Below, piece by piece: positions 21,812 through 35,284 of a stretch of DNA of 64,000 bases. Source of the DNA: Erigeron canadensis (Eukaryota > Streptophyta > Magnoliopsida > Asterales > Asteraceae); contig NC_057767.1 of the NCBI RefSeq assembly GCF_010389155.1, forward strand, positions 24,439,723 to 24,503,722, read 5' to 3'. Below the pieces are notes generated by a model that made no database searches, was not told the origin of the DNA, and saw only the letters and a program-made list of their open reading frames with translations. Position 1 is the first letter of the stretch. Every line of letters starts with the position of its first letter. Both the position numbers and the translations under genes were made by a program.

Positions 21812-22224
21812 CTAGCTTTCTACCCGCGCGATGCGGCGGAACATAGGAAAAAAACGTTAGTTAATTAGCGGTACCTGCGTAATTACCGGATCACCGTACC
21901 TATGGCTATGTGTGTTTTAGACGGCGCAGGCGACGACAGTTTTGGGGGGCGGTGGCTACATGTGGTTTAGAGAAAGGCGGTTCCGAGGGAATGTATGTGT
22001 GTGTTTTGTTCTAGGGATGTATGGATGTGTTTTTTGTATAATATGTGACCAGCTTTAGGGGAAGGGAAAGAGACAAATCGGGTGTAAGGTTTTCTTAAGG
22101 GCATTTTTGATATTTCAGGATTAAAGTGTTTGATGGTAGTGTAAATTAAAAGAGTAAAATAGGAAATTTAAAGGTAGAATATTTAATTTGGAGTGAGATA
22201 GTTTATTTATATATGGAGTATAGA
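21812..22224 (-). mobile_element. Helitron, 413 bp
   Basis: On the - strand it begins TCTATACTCCATATATAAAT (22224) and ends CCGCCGCATCGCGCGGGTAG, AAAG, then CTAG ending at 21812. Flanks are A and T. It belongs to the same family as 13481-13798. Confidence 0.85.
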
Positions 22225-22565
22225 TTGAGTTTTCCAAATCTTGGTCAAACCAATAATTTAAATACTACAGGCAAAAATTTATATGGTAGGTTATAATCTT
22301 CATAGAATATATTGTTGACCAATGATATATCAAAATCCAAAAAAAATAATAATTTTTTTTACATAAATCTACCAATATATATATAACAAGATGCTAAATT
22401 CATTCCTAAACAAACAAAAACCTTTTGATGGATTCCATCTTTAATTTATAACCATTAGATCAAATTTAATTATTTCATCTTTATTAAATGACGATATTAA
22501 TACTTTCACTTTATATAATTAGACAAAATACCCCCTTTAAATCATAAACCTTAAATAATAATAAA
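22225..22565. other. Spacer between two Helitrons
   Basis: AT-rich, nothing recognised. Confidence 0.5.
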
Positions 22566-24013
22566 TCTATATAATAAAAGACGTAGAGGACACACAACAA
22601 CTTTACAAATCAAAGGAAACTATTGTTAATTATTTTAAATTAAATTAATTAAGATTGTTTATGCATGATATATGATTACTTATCTTAGGAGACTCAAATT
22701 ATTATTATTATTATCATTATTTTATTCACATTGATATTATAATATATTAAAACATAATTGTTTTAATAACTTATCACCCAATCATAATTATCAATTTCCT
22801 CAAGTTTATTTTTGTTTTCAATTCTGACATGAATTTACTTTAATTTTTTTTTTTATCATAAATCTATATTTTATATCCAATAATTCCAATATAAGAAATC
22901 AAGAATAATAGATTTTTACACTACCAACAGAGGGGTTTATTTCAAAACTAATGTTTCCAACACTAGGATGTACTTACAAAGAAGAGGTTTACGACAATAA
23001 AAACAACGTTTGTATATATTCTTTATTTGTTAATATTTTTTAGGAACAAAATTACAAATATACCCCTTAAAATTTACATTGTACCAAAATTGGAGTGGGA
23101 GCTCCATCCATGATTATATTTTATAAATTTTGAAAAGTTGTTATAGATAAAATTTAAATCAATACTAATGCTTTGCCTATGGTAGATTCTAACTCGACAA
23201 TTCAAGAAAAAAAATTCCTTAAAGTATTTAGGATGTATTATATTTCTCTATTTCGGTTGATAAAGATCACAACTTATTTTATTTTTAAGGTGGAAGGGGA
23301 AGGGGGAGGGGAGGGGGGGGGGGGGTCAGTCAGAAAATGAAATGTAATGGATCGACGGGAAGGCGATTGTCAGGTAAAAAAGTGAGTGGCTCAGGTTGGT
23401 GGTTTGGATGCTCTTAATTTAGAATTGATGTACAAATGGATATGACATGTGGTTCAAAATCTGGATGTCTTTAGAGTTAAAATCATCCATGTGTAACGTG
23501 GTTCTGAGTCTGTGTTCCCGTGTAAAACAAATGGTAATAATATATGGGCAAATATATGTTTCTCATTATTCGAGGCGCACTCTAATGCTAGCCCCTTAAC
23601 ATGTTATTAAAGAACAATTGAGAATGAAAATAAGACAAGATTTTGGAATGATCATTGGTTTGATGTTGGCAATCTCGCAACTCGATTTTAATAGTTGTAT
23701 GTCTTGTCACAGTCTAAAGTGTGTCATGTATGATATTTTTGATGATATGACATGGATATCGGAATGACATCGAACTATCTATGAAGGCATAGATAATTAA
23801 TAACTTTTGACATTGAATAATTTGTTGAATCAATAAGACTTAAGTGAGCAACACAATAAGTGTTTGTGAAATTATCAAGGTCGAAAGAACATATGTTAAT
23901 AAAGTAAAATTGGACATGTAAATTTGTTAATAATTACTTAAGAAAATTGTATTGTTCATATATTTAAGTATAACATTATATTTACTCGCGTATTACGCGG
24001 GACAATAATCTAG
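22566..24013 (+). mobile_element. Helitron, 1.45 kb
   Basis: Begins TCTATATAATAAAAGACG after A and ends CTCGCGTATTACGCGGGACA, ATAAT, CTAG (24010-24013) before T. The interior is non-coding and includes a G-rich tract at 23290-23326. No Rep/helicase frame is present, so it is non-autonomous. Confidence 0.82.
23290..23326 (+). repeat. G-rich homopurine tract
   Basis: Runs of G separated by single A or AA end in a long uninterrupted G run. It has the make-up of a G-quadruplex former, and base counts in the run are prone to error. Confidence 0.6.
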
Positions 24014-24029
24014 TTTCTTATAAAAGAGA

Positions 24030-24545
24030 ATCTACCTATTTGATTTTCGTCTATTTAAAAAAATCTCATCTCCAAAAAATTCGCAATAAAGGGAACGTCG
24101 TCAGTTTTTAACATCAGTCCCCCGTTAAGTGTCATGTCACAAATGCCACATCATCAAAATTGCTTACGTGACCTTTGACTTTGATTGAAAATACATATAC
24201 GGGGGGTTATGCGTATAAAATGTAATTTTGGATGTGTTTTTGTGTTTTTTCAAATACATATATATGTACTTTTATGTATAAAAGGAAATGTTGACTGAAA
24301 ATTTCACAATTTGATAGTTTTTATTTTGTGTATAAAAACATATATATATATATCTATTCTCAGTTATATTCAAAGGCGTGGCAAAAACATCTTGACCCTT
24401 GTTGACATGGCACTTAACAAAATATTGGCGTTAAAATCTAACGACGTTTTTTTATTGTGAATTTTTTAGAAAATGGATCCTTTAAATAGACAAAAATTAA
24501 ATAGGTTTCCTTTAATAAAAATATTTGTATAAAAAGATTACTTTT
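24030..24545. mobile_element. Long-TIR element, truncated
   Basis: CCTATTTGATTTTCGTCTAT near the left and AAATTAAATAGGTTTCCTTT near the right belong to inverted arms of about 110-120 bp, which also share GGGAACGTCGT/ACGACGTT and GTTAAGTGTCATG. It is related to 24899-25786. The left tip appears cut by the Helitron ending at 24013. Confidence 0.55.
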
Positions 24546-24620
24546 TATTGATTTTTCCCAAGATTTTCAAGAGGATCCTTGATACTTTGAGTTGATGACC
24601 AAAGCTTAATATATAAAATT

Positions 24621-24795
24621 TAGAGAAAGTCCTAAAGTTATCCTAACTTGACTAGTCAAGTTGAAATAATCTTGACTCTTGGATGAAAATCAAGGATACA
24701 ACATTTAAAGATAAGTTTTAAATCTTGATCCTTGATTTTTATCCAAAGGTCAAGATCTTCCCAACTTGGCTGTGATAACTTTAAAGAACCCCTCC
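24621..24795. repeat. Fold-back MITE, second member
   Basis: TTGGATGAAAATCAAGGAT and ATCCTTGATTTTTATCCAAA are inverted arms. The outer arms AAAGTTATCCTAACTTG and GGCTGTGATAACTTTAAAG are also inverted. Same family as 12144-12300. Confidence 0.65.
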
Positions 24796-24898
24796 CCTAA
24801 AATTTAAAATGTGTTGGGTCGAACAGTTGGGTCACACGTGCAAACAAATTCGATTGGTAGTGCTTATTGTAATGTAATATCTAATACAAATAGATTTA

Positions 24899-25786
24899 GA
24901 GAAAAATACATAAAAAGGTAACCTATTTACCTAAAATTCCTAAAAAGGGTTATTTAGTTTTCGTCTATTTAAATAATCTAGTTTTCAAAAATTTCCTAAT
25001 AAAGGGAACATCGTTAATTTTTGACACCGGACCTCTGTTAAGTGCCACACCACCACCGGCCGTTGCCGAGGAATCGCCGGAAAATTGCCGGCAGGCAGCA
25101 CTACATCACTATCTCCATCTTATTCCACTCTATCACCTTTGTTTTCGAGGGATTAAGTGCATAAATCGATAAATTGAATCTGAATTCGTTGTGATTTTGT
25201 GACCAGAAAGCATTATTTTGATTTTCAGACCTCGAAATCGAGTATTAGTGTGTTTTTCGTTTTTTCGGGGAGCTGTCGAAATTTCTGGCAGCGTTTTTGG
25301 AATGTAAAATTTGTTAGGATTTGTTCAAGATTGAATTTAGAGTAGATTGCAACAGGTTTCGTGTTTTGATTCGAAAAGACGAAAGAGTAATCACGATTTG
25401 AAATTATCCGGTGAGTTGTCTAGTTTTCCGGCGAAGGAGATTGAACTTACTTTTGGTCAGGTTTTGTTCGGAATTCATTTCTGAACATGTTGCAACCGAT
25501 TTCAAGTCCTGATTCGTAAGAACGAGGGAGTAATCGGAGGTCAAAGTTTTTCCGGCGTGGTTGTTGCATTTTCCAGCAAGAGAGGAACATGAAGGGGTTC
25601 AGAAGTTCGGGGGGTTCAAAAAGAAGAGTGATGTGGCACTTAATGGAGGTTTGATGTCAAAAACTAACGATGTTTCCTTTAGTAGAAAATTTATGAAAAT
25701 TGGATCCTTTAAATAGACTAAAACTAAATAGGTTTCTCTTTTTAGGAATTTTATATAAATAATTTACCTTTTTATGTATTTTTCCC
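24899..25786. mobile_element. Mutator-like element with GC-richer cargo
   Basis: Ends GAGAAAAATACATAAAAAGG and CCTTTTTATGTATTTTTCCC are inverted; arms extend about 130 bp. Flanks ATAGATTTA and ATAAATTGA agree at seven of nine positions, fitting a 9-bp duplication. The centre (25045-25620) is GC-richer than its surroundings, holds two related copies of a block ending GAGTAATC, and may be captured host DNA. No transposase. Confidence 0.65.
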
Positions 25787-26170
25787 ATAAATTGATATAG
25801 GTATACAAATTAATCCATTACACCATCAACACCTACCAATGATTTTCAGTATTACAATATTAAAGAAAAAAAACAACTGTATAAAAGGCATCAAATTTTA
25901 GAAAAAAGCAACACATATCAAAGAAAAAGAAAAACAACAGATACATTGAAGAGGGGATAAGTTTATTTTGGGTTTATTTTACTTATGATTTTTTTTTATT
26001 TTTATTATTAATCTGAAACTCAAAGGATTCAACCAATTATTCCAAAGGGTTCATAAAATTTCCTCATGCGCTCTTTACCATTTTTTATCTAGGAAAATCT
26101 CTCTTTTGTTATTTATTTATTTAGGGTGGACCAATGATCTCCTAAAAGCACATGTAAGTCCGCCGTTGGT
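25787..26170. other. 3' flank of lyase gene 2
   Basis: AT-rich. It should contain the RGL-2 3' UTR and polyadenylation site on the - strand. No other gene seen. Confidence 0.5.
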
Positions 26171-29100
26171 TTAGAGCACGGTCTCCATATTAGGACCTTC
26201 CAACCGTATATAATCGTACATAATAGCTTGAAATGGACTTTGAGATCGTGGTTGTGTGAAATAAAATGTGTTCTCCCCTTCAACGAGTAAAGAACCCAAA
26301 ACGTCTATATTGTACAACCAATATAGACCATGAATCCCATGTCTTGGAACGGCATTATCGCGTCCTATTAGTCCTGTTGTAAACAGTGGACGAGGTTTAT
26401 TTGGATCGTTTATACGAACCTACAAATAAAAGCTTAACATTAGTAGGTTTTTATCGAGAACTATAATATGAAAAATTGGTGACAAAAACCCGTAGTTGAA
26501 ATTATGTATGCTATTGAGGTTTGGATGTACCTGTAGTTCGGCGAGAGATGCACCAGCCAATGCTATTCGTAACTTATATATTGCAGCCTTTTGGACATTT
26601 TCTAGCTTGAACTTAATCTGCCAAGTTGTTCCCTCGTACGAGTTGTCTTCTTTTTTCCTAATGATCATGAAGAATGTTTTGTTAGTATTCACATATATCT
26701 TAAAACTACGTATTAGTTACCATTTCTAACCCATCCATGAGCTCAAATAATTATCCGATCTATAGAGAGAAAGTTTAATGATTATAGATTTATAGTAGTG
26801 TGTAACCGACGCTCAGCGATACATTATGGAGGGTTGAATACTTGAATCTGTTGATTTGTTCTCAAGATAAATTATGGAGGGTTGAATACTTGAATCTGTT
26901 GATTTGTTCTCAAGATAAATTATGGAGGGTTGAATACTTGAATCTGTTGATTTGTTCTCTAGTCATGTGGCCTCAAACTACTGGCCCAAATATGTATTGA
27001 GTTTGGAAAACAGTTAAATGATGGATCCAGGTGAGGCCCATACACGTATTTGTGTAAGGCCCAGCTTGATATTTATATCATTATCAATTTATATGTTTTT
27101 TTCTCCGAAACTGTACATTAATTTCTAACGCAAGAAGTACAAGTTTTGCATTGTGATTATAAAGTAAGTGGTAAAAGTAGTGAGAGTACTCTCTTAGTTG
27201 ATTGGCCGGAGGTCCTTATGGAAGCAGTCTCTCTACAGCGCACCTCTCCCATACCCCGCTCAGGGATTGGGTATTGTTTTTGTTGTTGTTGTCTATTAGT
27301 TATACTTTTAAACATATATAGTGCAAGCCTATAAAATTAGTCACGTATATCTCATTTTTCATTAAAAAAAAAATTAATAAAAAATAACTAGTAAATGAAT
27401 CAAACACAATTTTTAGTTTTTTACCGTGGAACTTGAGCATAAAACCAGTCTTTGCAATATTCACTTTCTCCGACTGTGTATACCAAGTCTCCTTGGGGGT
27501 ATATCTCCCCATACCTTTCCCATAAGCCATATTGCCTATATTTACTGAGAAATTAAAACCAACAAAATCAAAGGTAGCTTTAGGATATGAATTAAAATTT
27601 TCACAATTCCTAATACATAATGAACAATTCTAGCTAAAAATTAAGAAAAATCACCTAAATAATCGTAAAATTGTTTCATGTCTATAGAGTTAATAATTTA
27701 TCTGAAGACAAATTAATCACCTAACTAAAAAAGTGGTTTAATGAAACTAAGCCTTTCAAAGGTATGCATCATATGCAAATAATCACACTGTTCTACAAAT
27801 ACTAACTTGTGAGGTTGATTGAGAAAAAGCTTGTTCACGTATAATGGATTAGGATCTGGAACGTAAAATTCTGCAGCTGAACGATCTGGGATCCCTATCT
27901 CCCATAGTGTAGGACCATTTCGTGGAGGCTCGAAAATGAGAGTGCCAACATTTATGCTGCAACCTGTTAATTATATTGCATATGAAAGTAAATTATTTGT
28001 GTAAATTTGCCCTTTGAAAGAAGATGTGTTCTTTTATTGGGCAATCGAACTCTTAATCTCAAAAGATCTCAATATTCATAACAATATTGTATATTTATAC
28101 TCTACCTGGGGTGATGGATATAACAACATCATTTCGATAGTCACCAAGGAATCCAGGGACCCAAGCATATAAATTGTAGCTTCCGGTTCTGATGTTATTA
28201 ATAGAAAACACTCCATCCTCATTCGTTTTTGTCCAAAACTGGTAATCCTACACGACCAAACAAAAATTAAAACTTGTTCAATATCTTTATTTTTTTGTAC
28301 GACAAATTAAATTGGATCACTAACGAACTAATAGAGTATCATCGTGGCATCGGTGGTACCACCAGATCATAATCCAACACCCTAGGAGGTAACTCGTCAT
28401 AGGTGAGTACATATATAGAAAATTAAAGCTACTTTTCAGCATGTAAAATGATATTGTTTTTGTTCCATGTGGGGCTCGAACCTAACATCCTCATTATTAA
28501 AATCATTGAATAGCTCACTTCAACCACTTCCATTCCATCATACCAAACACCCCCTTAGACTGGTGATTGACACATATGAGTAGTTCTTTCATTGATTATG
28601 GTAATTAAAGAGATATAGTTTGTCTTGTGCGGTCACATTGATTGACCAAATTCTATCTTTGACAATTATCAAACTATAACTTCTTTATAAGAAAAAATGG
28701 GGTGTGATAAATTAAAGAATCACTTTGCATTCTCTTTGCCACGATCCAGGTTCTCCCGGTAGAGCTAAGCCGACATAAGCACCATTAGTTGGCATATCCT
28801 TACTTTGAATAAATCTGAAATGAAAAATATGAGACAAAAATATTTTGCGAAAATACATGCCATCTTTGAATTTGGTATATGGTTTACCTATCACGAACTA
28901 GTAATTTTCCATAAACCTTGCCTCGCTGATTTGATTTTGGGAAATCCTCTGACGATGGAAAACTGTACGGCCAACCACTCGCTTCAACCATGGTCTTATT
29001 CCCATTCAAACGTAAAATACAAAAAAATTAGCATGCTTATAATTTGATCATACAAGTGTATATATATATATATTATCATTATAATGTGGTACATTTATAA

Positions 29101-32100
29101 GTATGTTAATTTTTTGTCACCTCATACCTGTACTTTTGCATCGTCCCATAGCGTAAGAGGGTCTTGTCCATCCATCACAGAGTTCAAATAGATAAAAACC
29201 GGTCCAAACACCTTCTTCCATGGTTCTCCTTGACCAAATTTTGGAACTAAATCGTCCCCCGCGTAATGAGCACCAACAAAAACCTAGTCGCATAAATAAA
29301 AAATAGGATACATTTCATAAAATAGCGACTTACTTTTTTGTTTCATAAAAACCCAACCGATATTGGCCTTATTGTTTTCATTGACACGTTGTTTGACTTT
29401 CAAAACTATTTGGGCGGTTGAAAATTGAAATCACAATTTTGCTAACATACCAACTTACAGTACTTGGCAATTGACTAGACAATGTATTGATGTCCATGTT
29501 TTCGAAAAAATATTTTTAAAGTCTCTTAAAAATATTTTAAATTTTTTAATTTCAAGTCACATGCAACATCACATGCCAATTGGCACGTGAGCATAATTAG
29601 CGTTGATAGTTTGATACGGATATGACATATCTCCAACTTTATGGATAACTCCATTACACCACAAAGTCCATGGATAAGGACTTGTGAAAGATAATGTGAT
29701 TGGGTGCCTAGTGCCTACATGTACTTTGGCCCATTTTATATACTGTAATTTATTTGCATGAAAGTAAATAACTTTATAAGTAAATACACTTTATTTTATT
29801 TTATTTAACATTAAGTAAATACAGTTTATTAAAGAGTAAATAAGGCCTAACTATAAAGTTAATGTGGATAATGATAAATGCACCTACTAAATATGCCTAA
29901 AAATATATATAATACATTCACATTTTGACACTTGAATTTCACATTTTATTTTTCATAATCTTTACCATTGAACTTGACATTTGTCAATCTTTCTTTATTA
30001 GATATACTTTTAGGCTTATATGTTAGGTACATTAATCATTTTTCAAAGTTAATAGAAGTTTATATGAGTAAAGATGTAAACTTATAAAAAATATAGTTTG
30101 TTTATAAAATGCTGATGTGTAATGACGTGCTTAGTACCGTAAATTTGGTAAGGTTTATAGCTCTCCATCATTTAGAAATAATAGGTTGTTATTTCATTTC
30201 ATTGACCCTTAAGAACAAGATAGATCAAGATCACACATATCACATATGCATACACAAGTTGTCTTATTTTTCCGTTCTAAAAAAAACAAGTTGTCTTATT
30301 TTCATTAAAACGAGTTAATCAACTCGGGTTAACTTATAAATATTTTATAAATAAATCGAATTATATCCGAATAGCTTTAAAATATGTTGTCATGTTATAA
30401 TTGTATAATAACAACGTTAAATAAATTGAAAATTTGTGGTAAGTTATTATGTAAATAACGAAACTAAACGGAAACAAAACTTTGTGTAAACACGTTGAAA
30501 CACATATGGGTGATAAAAACAAAAAAGTAAAACTTATCATAAAAGACACCATAATTTTCAACCTATTATAAAAAAAATAAATTAAAGTGATTTAAATTTT
30601 ACATAATAATGTGAGTATTTAATAAAAGTCTATATTAATTATATATATATATATATTTAAAAAATGAAGGATTTTAAATTTTAAATTAGCGAAGTATAAT
30701 GATGTTATAATTAAGTTAAAAGGATGTGTAGGCCAGTAGGAGTACATAATATTTCAAAAATCTTATGTAATCCTAATTTTTGTTTATTTATATAGTAGAT
30801 GTTACAGTAATATAATGGTTATAATGACATCAAATAACTTACAGCTAGACAAGTTGGCCCGACATGAGAACAAAGATTCTGTTTGAGTGGCCCACCTGTT
30901 CGAAACTCGTCGCTAGGTGTAATTTGCCAAAAGCCTATCGAAGGATCATTTGAAATCCAACCATGTACCATTAGATTCCTATTCTCGCAAGTATACTGAT
31001 ATTTGTCATCCACCTATACATATTGTAACAAGATGAAGAGTTAAGGACAATATTTCTATACAATTATTTTTAGAATTCTTGTGGAGTATCGACTACTCTC
31101 TATATCTATATATTACCTCTCCTTTGAACTCTGATTCGACTGGATTGACCAACAAAACTGCTTCTGGATACGCAAGTGGTTGGCCTCTTCCAGATTGCCG
31201 GTCATCCGGTAGTGGCATGTATCTTTTCCTATCATCGGACACCGCCATATAGTGAAACCTATATATGCAAGTTTAATACACAAGATGTGCATCATATGAG
31301 TATCCTTCTCTAAACATCAATAACGTATTACACTACAAAAAAAAAAAGACTTTTGGTGACGCCTAAGGTTGTTGAGAAATGGAAATTTGACTACCAAAGT
31401 CAAAAGGCAAGTATAATTTGTCAATTAAGTGCTCTTTTAGTGACGACATTGAGACGTCGTCAAAAGTCGACCCTCGCCAAATTAAAGTGAGAATATGTGG
31501 ATTATAGATTCTTACTAGATTTTAGGGATGTGCCTAATACACGGAGCTTATTACGTTATCAATATTAGATGTTAATGTATTATGATTAAAATTTAATTTA
31601 CTATTTTAAGTAATAAAAAATGGATATGTATATATCATAACTTTTAGTTTTATATTAAAATATTTTTTTAAAAAATATGTTTATCAAAGTTGTAAATTAT
31701 GACATACTTAACAATATTTAAATATGAAAATCATAATATGGCACTATCACACATGGTGTATTACATTTTATTTTACACTATTAGAAATAATATCTTAGTT
31801 TTAGATAAATGTATCATAAATATTTCAATTAAAATATAAATGACATTGTTATATGTGTTTCCAATAAAGATTATATTTTTACATGTTTTGTTTTTTTATA
31901 TGTGTCATGATAATTACTGAAAAGAATTTCAAAAAAAATATATAATAATACAATTACTTTTAAAAAATTTAATATACTTACATTAAATTTTATATTTGTA
32001 TGATAGAATGTACTATTAAGATATATATTAGCTATTATTTTTATTGAATATATGTTAACTATTATTATATTGGATGTATTTTAGTAATATTTTATATTTA

Positions 32101-35100
32101 TTATATTAGAATTAGTGGTTTAAAAAATGTAAATTTGTGATGTAATACAAAAAAATGTAATTTAAAGTCAAGATTGAAAACAAAAGTCAAATTAAAGAAA
32201 TCAAAAGTTATAATTAGTCGATAAGTTATTCAAACAACTATGTTTAAATATAACAAAAACTTTTTAACAATACAGCGATATGAACTAGCTATTTCCTAGA
32301 TTACTCAGCAAAGTTAACTGCAATTAATGTATTTGATAAGTATCATACTCCATGTTTGATGTATTGTAAAACTTTTTTAAACAATTTAGGTTTTTATGAA
32401 GCCATTAGGTCTTAACCCAATAGTCAGTGAGTTTTTCATTAGCGACTTCATTTCCTTTTGGAAAACAGGAAATGTCATAAAAGCAAAAGCTAAGAGGGTT
32501 AGGCATATGCATTTTACATTTTTTAATTAGAGGGTTACTTTTGTCATTTCCTAATATATGGTTTATGATTCCTTAAAAAAAGTTTGCTTACCAAACACAC
32601 TAACGGAATTAAATTCGATTCCATTAAATTTCATTCCATAAAATTTCATTCTTTCAGAAAACATTTTGTGAACCAAATGCGACCTAAGTGTTTTCTATAG
32701 GTGATATTTTGAATCATGTTAAATGTAAATTTGGTGAAGGGGCTTTAGTTATGTTATACCCACTAAGATTGGGAAAGCAAACCTCATAAGACATAACTAA
32801 AAGTCGAACATGAGATGGACGCACCAAAACCAAAATGTGAGTCAGTTACCTTTTATGCCTTAAAAAAAAACAAATTGAGGTTTAAATGAAAGATATATGT
32901 AGAACATGCTATGGGTTGGTATCCGGGTTTAGGAATCCCGGACATACCGGTTTTATAAAACGTTTTCTTGACTTCCTTTCTACCAATTTCTGTCAAAAAA
33001 TCCCATTTCTTCGACATTTTTCAGATTTGTTTACCAATACATTAATTGGAATGTCCCAATACGTTTAAACTTTAGTTTATTTGTGATACATTGATTTGAA
33101 ACGAAAGTATACAGTAGTAATGTGATCACATACTATATTCGTCAACATTGTCTACGCTAGCTGTAGCATTCTATTATTTATTTAATTGAATATTTTATTA
33201 AAAATGAAATAGCGAAGAGTCACTAAAGAGTAATTGAAAGATATATATATTCTTTATTATTTAGAAGCTAGCGGAAAATATTATTTAGCGACTTTTGTAT
33301 CTTCGTTTCCATTTTTTTTAAATAAGTGTCCGGCCCCAAAAGACATCGTCGCAAAATGTCGTCACACATTACATTAGGAGACGAGGCTGTAGCGACGAGA
33401 AAGATGAGACGAAATGACATATGCTACATATAACGACATCGTCGCTCAGAGTGTATTGGTATTAAGCTAATGCTTACTTGTCTTTCCTAAGCTTGAACGC
33501 GACCCGCGTTTCAGCAAGGCTAAACGCTTGCCATTCTTGTGAACCCAAGTGTTCGTAAATTGCGTAAGTGTAGAAACCGGAGCAACCACGAAGCAAAATG
33601 AACCTAATATAGTAAGTTACGACCATAAGGTTGGAAATATATATGTTAGAACTTAGAAGAAATTTTTAATAAACAATTTATTTTTTGGCTAAGCTTAAAT
33701 AAATATATAAAAAAAGTAACTCTCAATACCGTCTTTTACGGGTTTTGGGTCCCAATACCGTCTTCGACGGTGTATGGGGGAGGTTGATATGTAGACAGCC
33801 TTACTCTTACCAAAGGTAGAGAGGCTGCTTCCAGGTTCTACCATAGGTAGAATAGGACCTCCAGCCTTGCTGGGCATGAGGATCGAACCCATGACCTCTG
33901 TTTTCAGAGGCATAAGCTCCAACCACTGATCCAACCCAGTTGGTTTTTCTTAAATAAATATATATGTTTAAAAAGGAAAAACAAACTAACCTTTTGTCTA
34001 TGTTTAAAGGAACAAACTTCCCTTTAAGGGAAGGATCCCATGGCCTAGAAAACGAAACCTCAACTAGTTCCTCACTTTCCACAACTACCGTGAAATTTGT
34101 TGCTTTGATCCTGTTAACATTTACGATTTAATTAACAAATGTTTTATCACTTTGTGATTTTATTTTTATATCATTTGAAAAATTTATATGTGTTAACTAT
34201 TAAGTAACTATTTTTATACTCTTCTTGTTGGATGCTTGTCAATAAGACAAAAATGGGGGTTTATCCCTTTAACATAAGTAAACACATTTTTAAATCAAAT
34301 GACCAATACGAACCGTTAAAACAAAATGTAAATGCAGAAGATGTTTCGTTATATTGAGCATATGTATAGTCACGTGCCGTAATCATTTTTATTTTCATAT
34401 TTTGTCAATAAATGTTATAGCCCAAAATACAAAGGTGGACTTAACGACGAAAGGCCATCACATAGTTAGCCCAACCCAATGGTACAGAGCCCAGTTTCAA
34501 GAAAAATCCCACAAAATCCGGATGTCACATCACGCGGATCAGACAAATAGACAATCTATAGTCCAAGATTGAATACCCAATTCTCAAGACTTCTAATGAT
34601 CACAAAAGAACCTCTACATGTCAATATTTACGAATTATAACTCCAACATATTGTCTTTAAATTTGCAATGAAATTATATAAGTACATGAAGGTCGAAAAC
34701 ATACACTTCAAAAATTCCTGTTTTTCCCGAGCCATCCAAAGCACTCCAAACAACATCCCAATACCTACATTTGTACAAGAAGATGAGTAATTATATGAAG
34801 ATGAAATTATCTCTTATTAAGTGCTAGATACAATTTCATGAAACATAAAATATATAGGTTGTTTGATTATGCAAATATACCCTCGATCGCTTTCGTTGTT
34901 AAGAACCTCAAGCACATTATCGAGTCCATTGTATCGTACACCCGTGACAATACCCTCGGGGTTTGATAATGTTACTTGCACTATGCCATTATCAATCACC
35001 ACCTATATTCAAACAATATGATTGGTTAATTCTAAACGATTTTATTTTGAACTATGTTTAAGCTAATATATGTTTAGTGTACATAATCAATAACTAATTA

Positions 35101-35247
35101 ATCAACATTATATATACTTGTCTAATATACTATATGATAACACAAAATATATATCTTCATATATTTTATTCTAAGATGATAGTATCATATATAATTATTA
35201 TATACACTAGACGAAAAAACATTGACTAGTTCACTAAAAATTGTGCT

Positions 35248-35284
<37 letters not shown>

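Noticed and set aside
33870..33945. tRNA-like sequence with A and B boxes
   Set aside because: The tRNA-like head belongs to an Au-like SINE; no cloverleaf with acceptor stem was found.
33695..34082. Two open frames on the - strand (79 and 91 codons)
   Set aside because: They read through the SINE and into RGL-2 exon 5; the repeat explains them.
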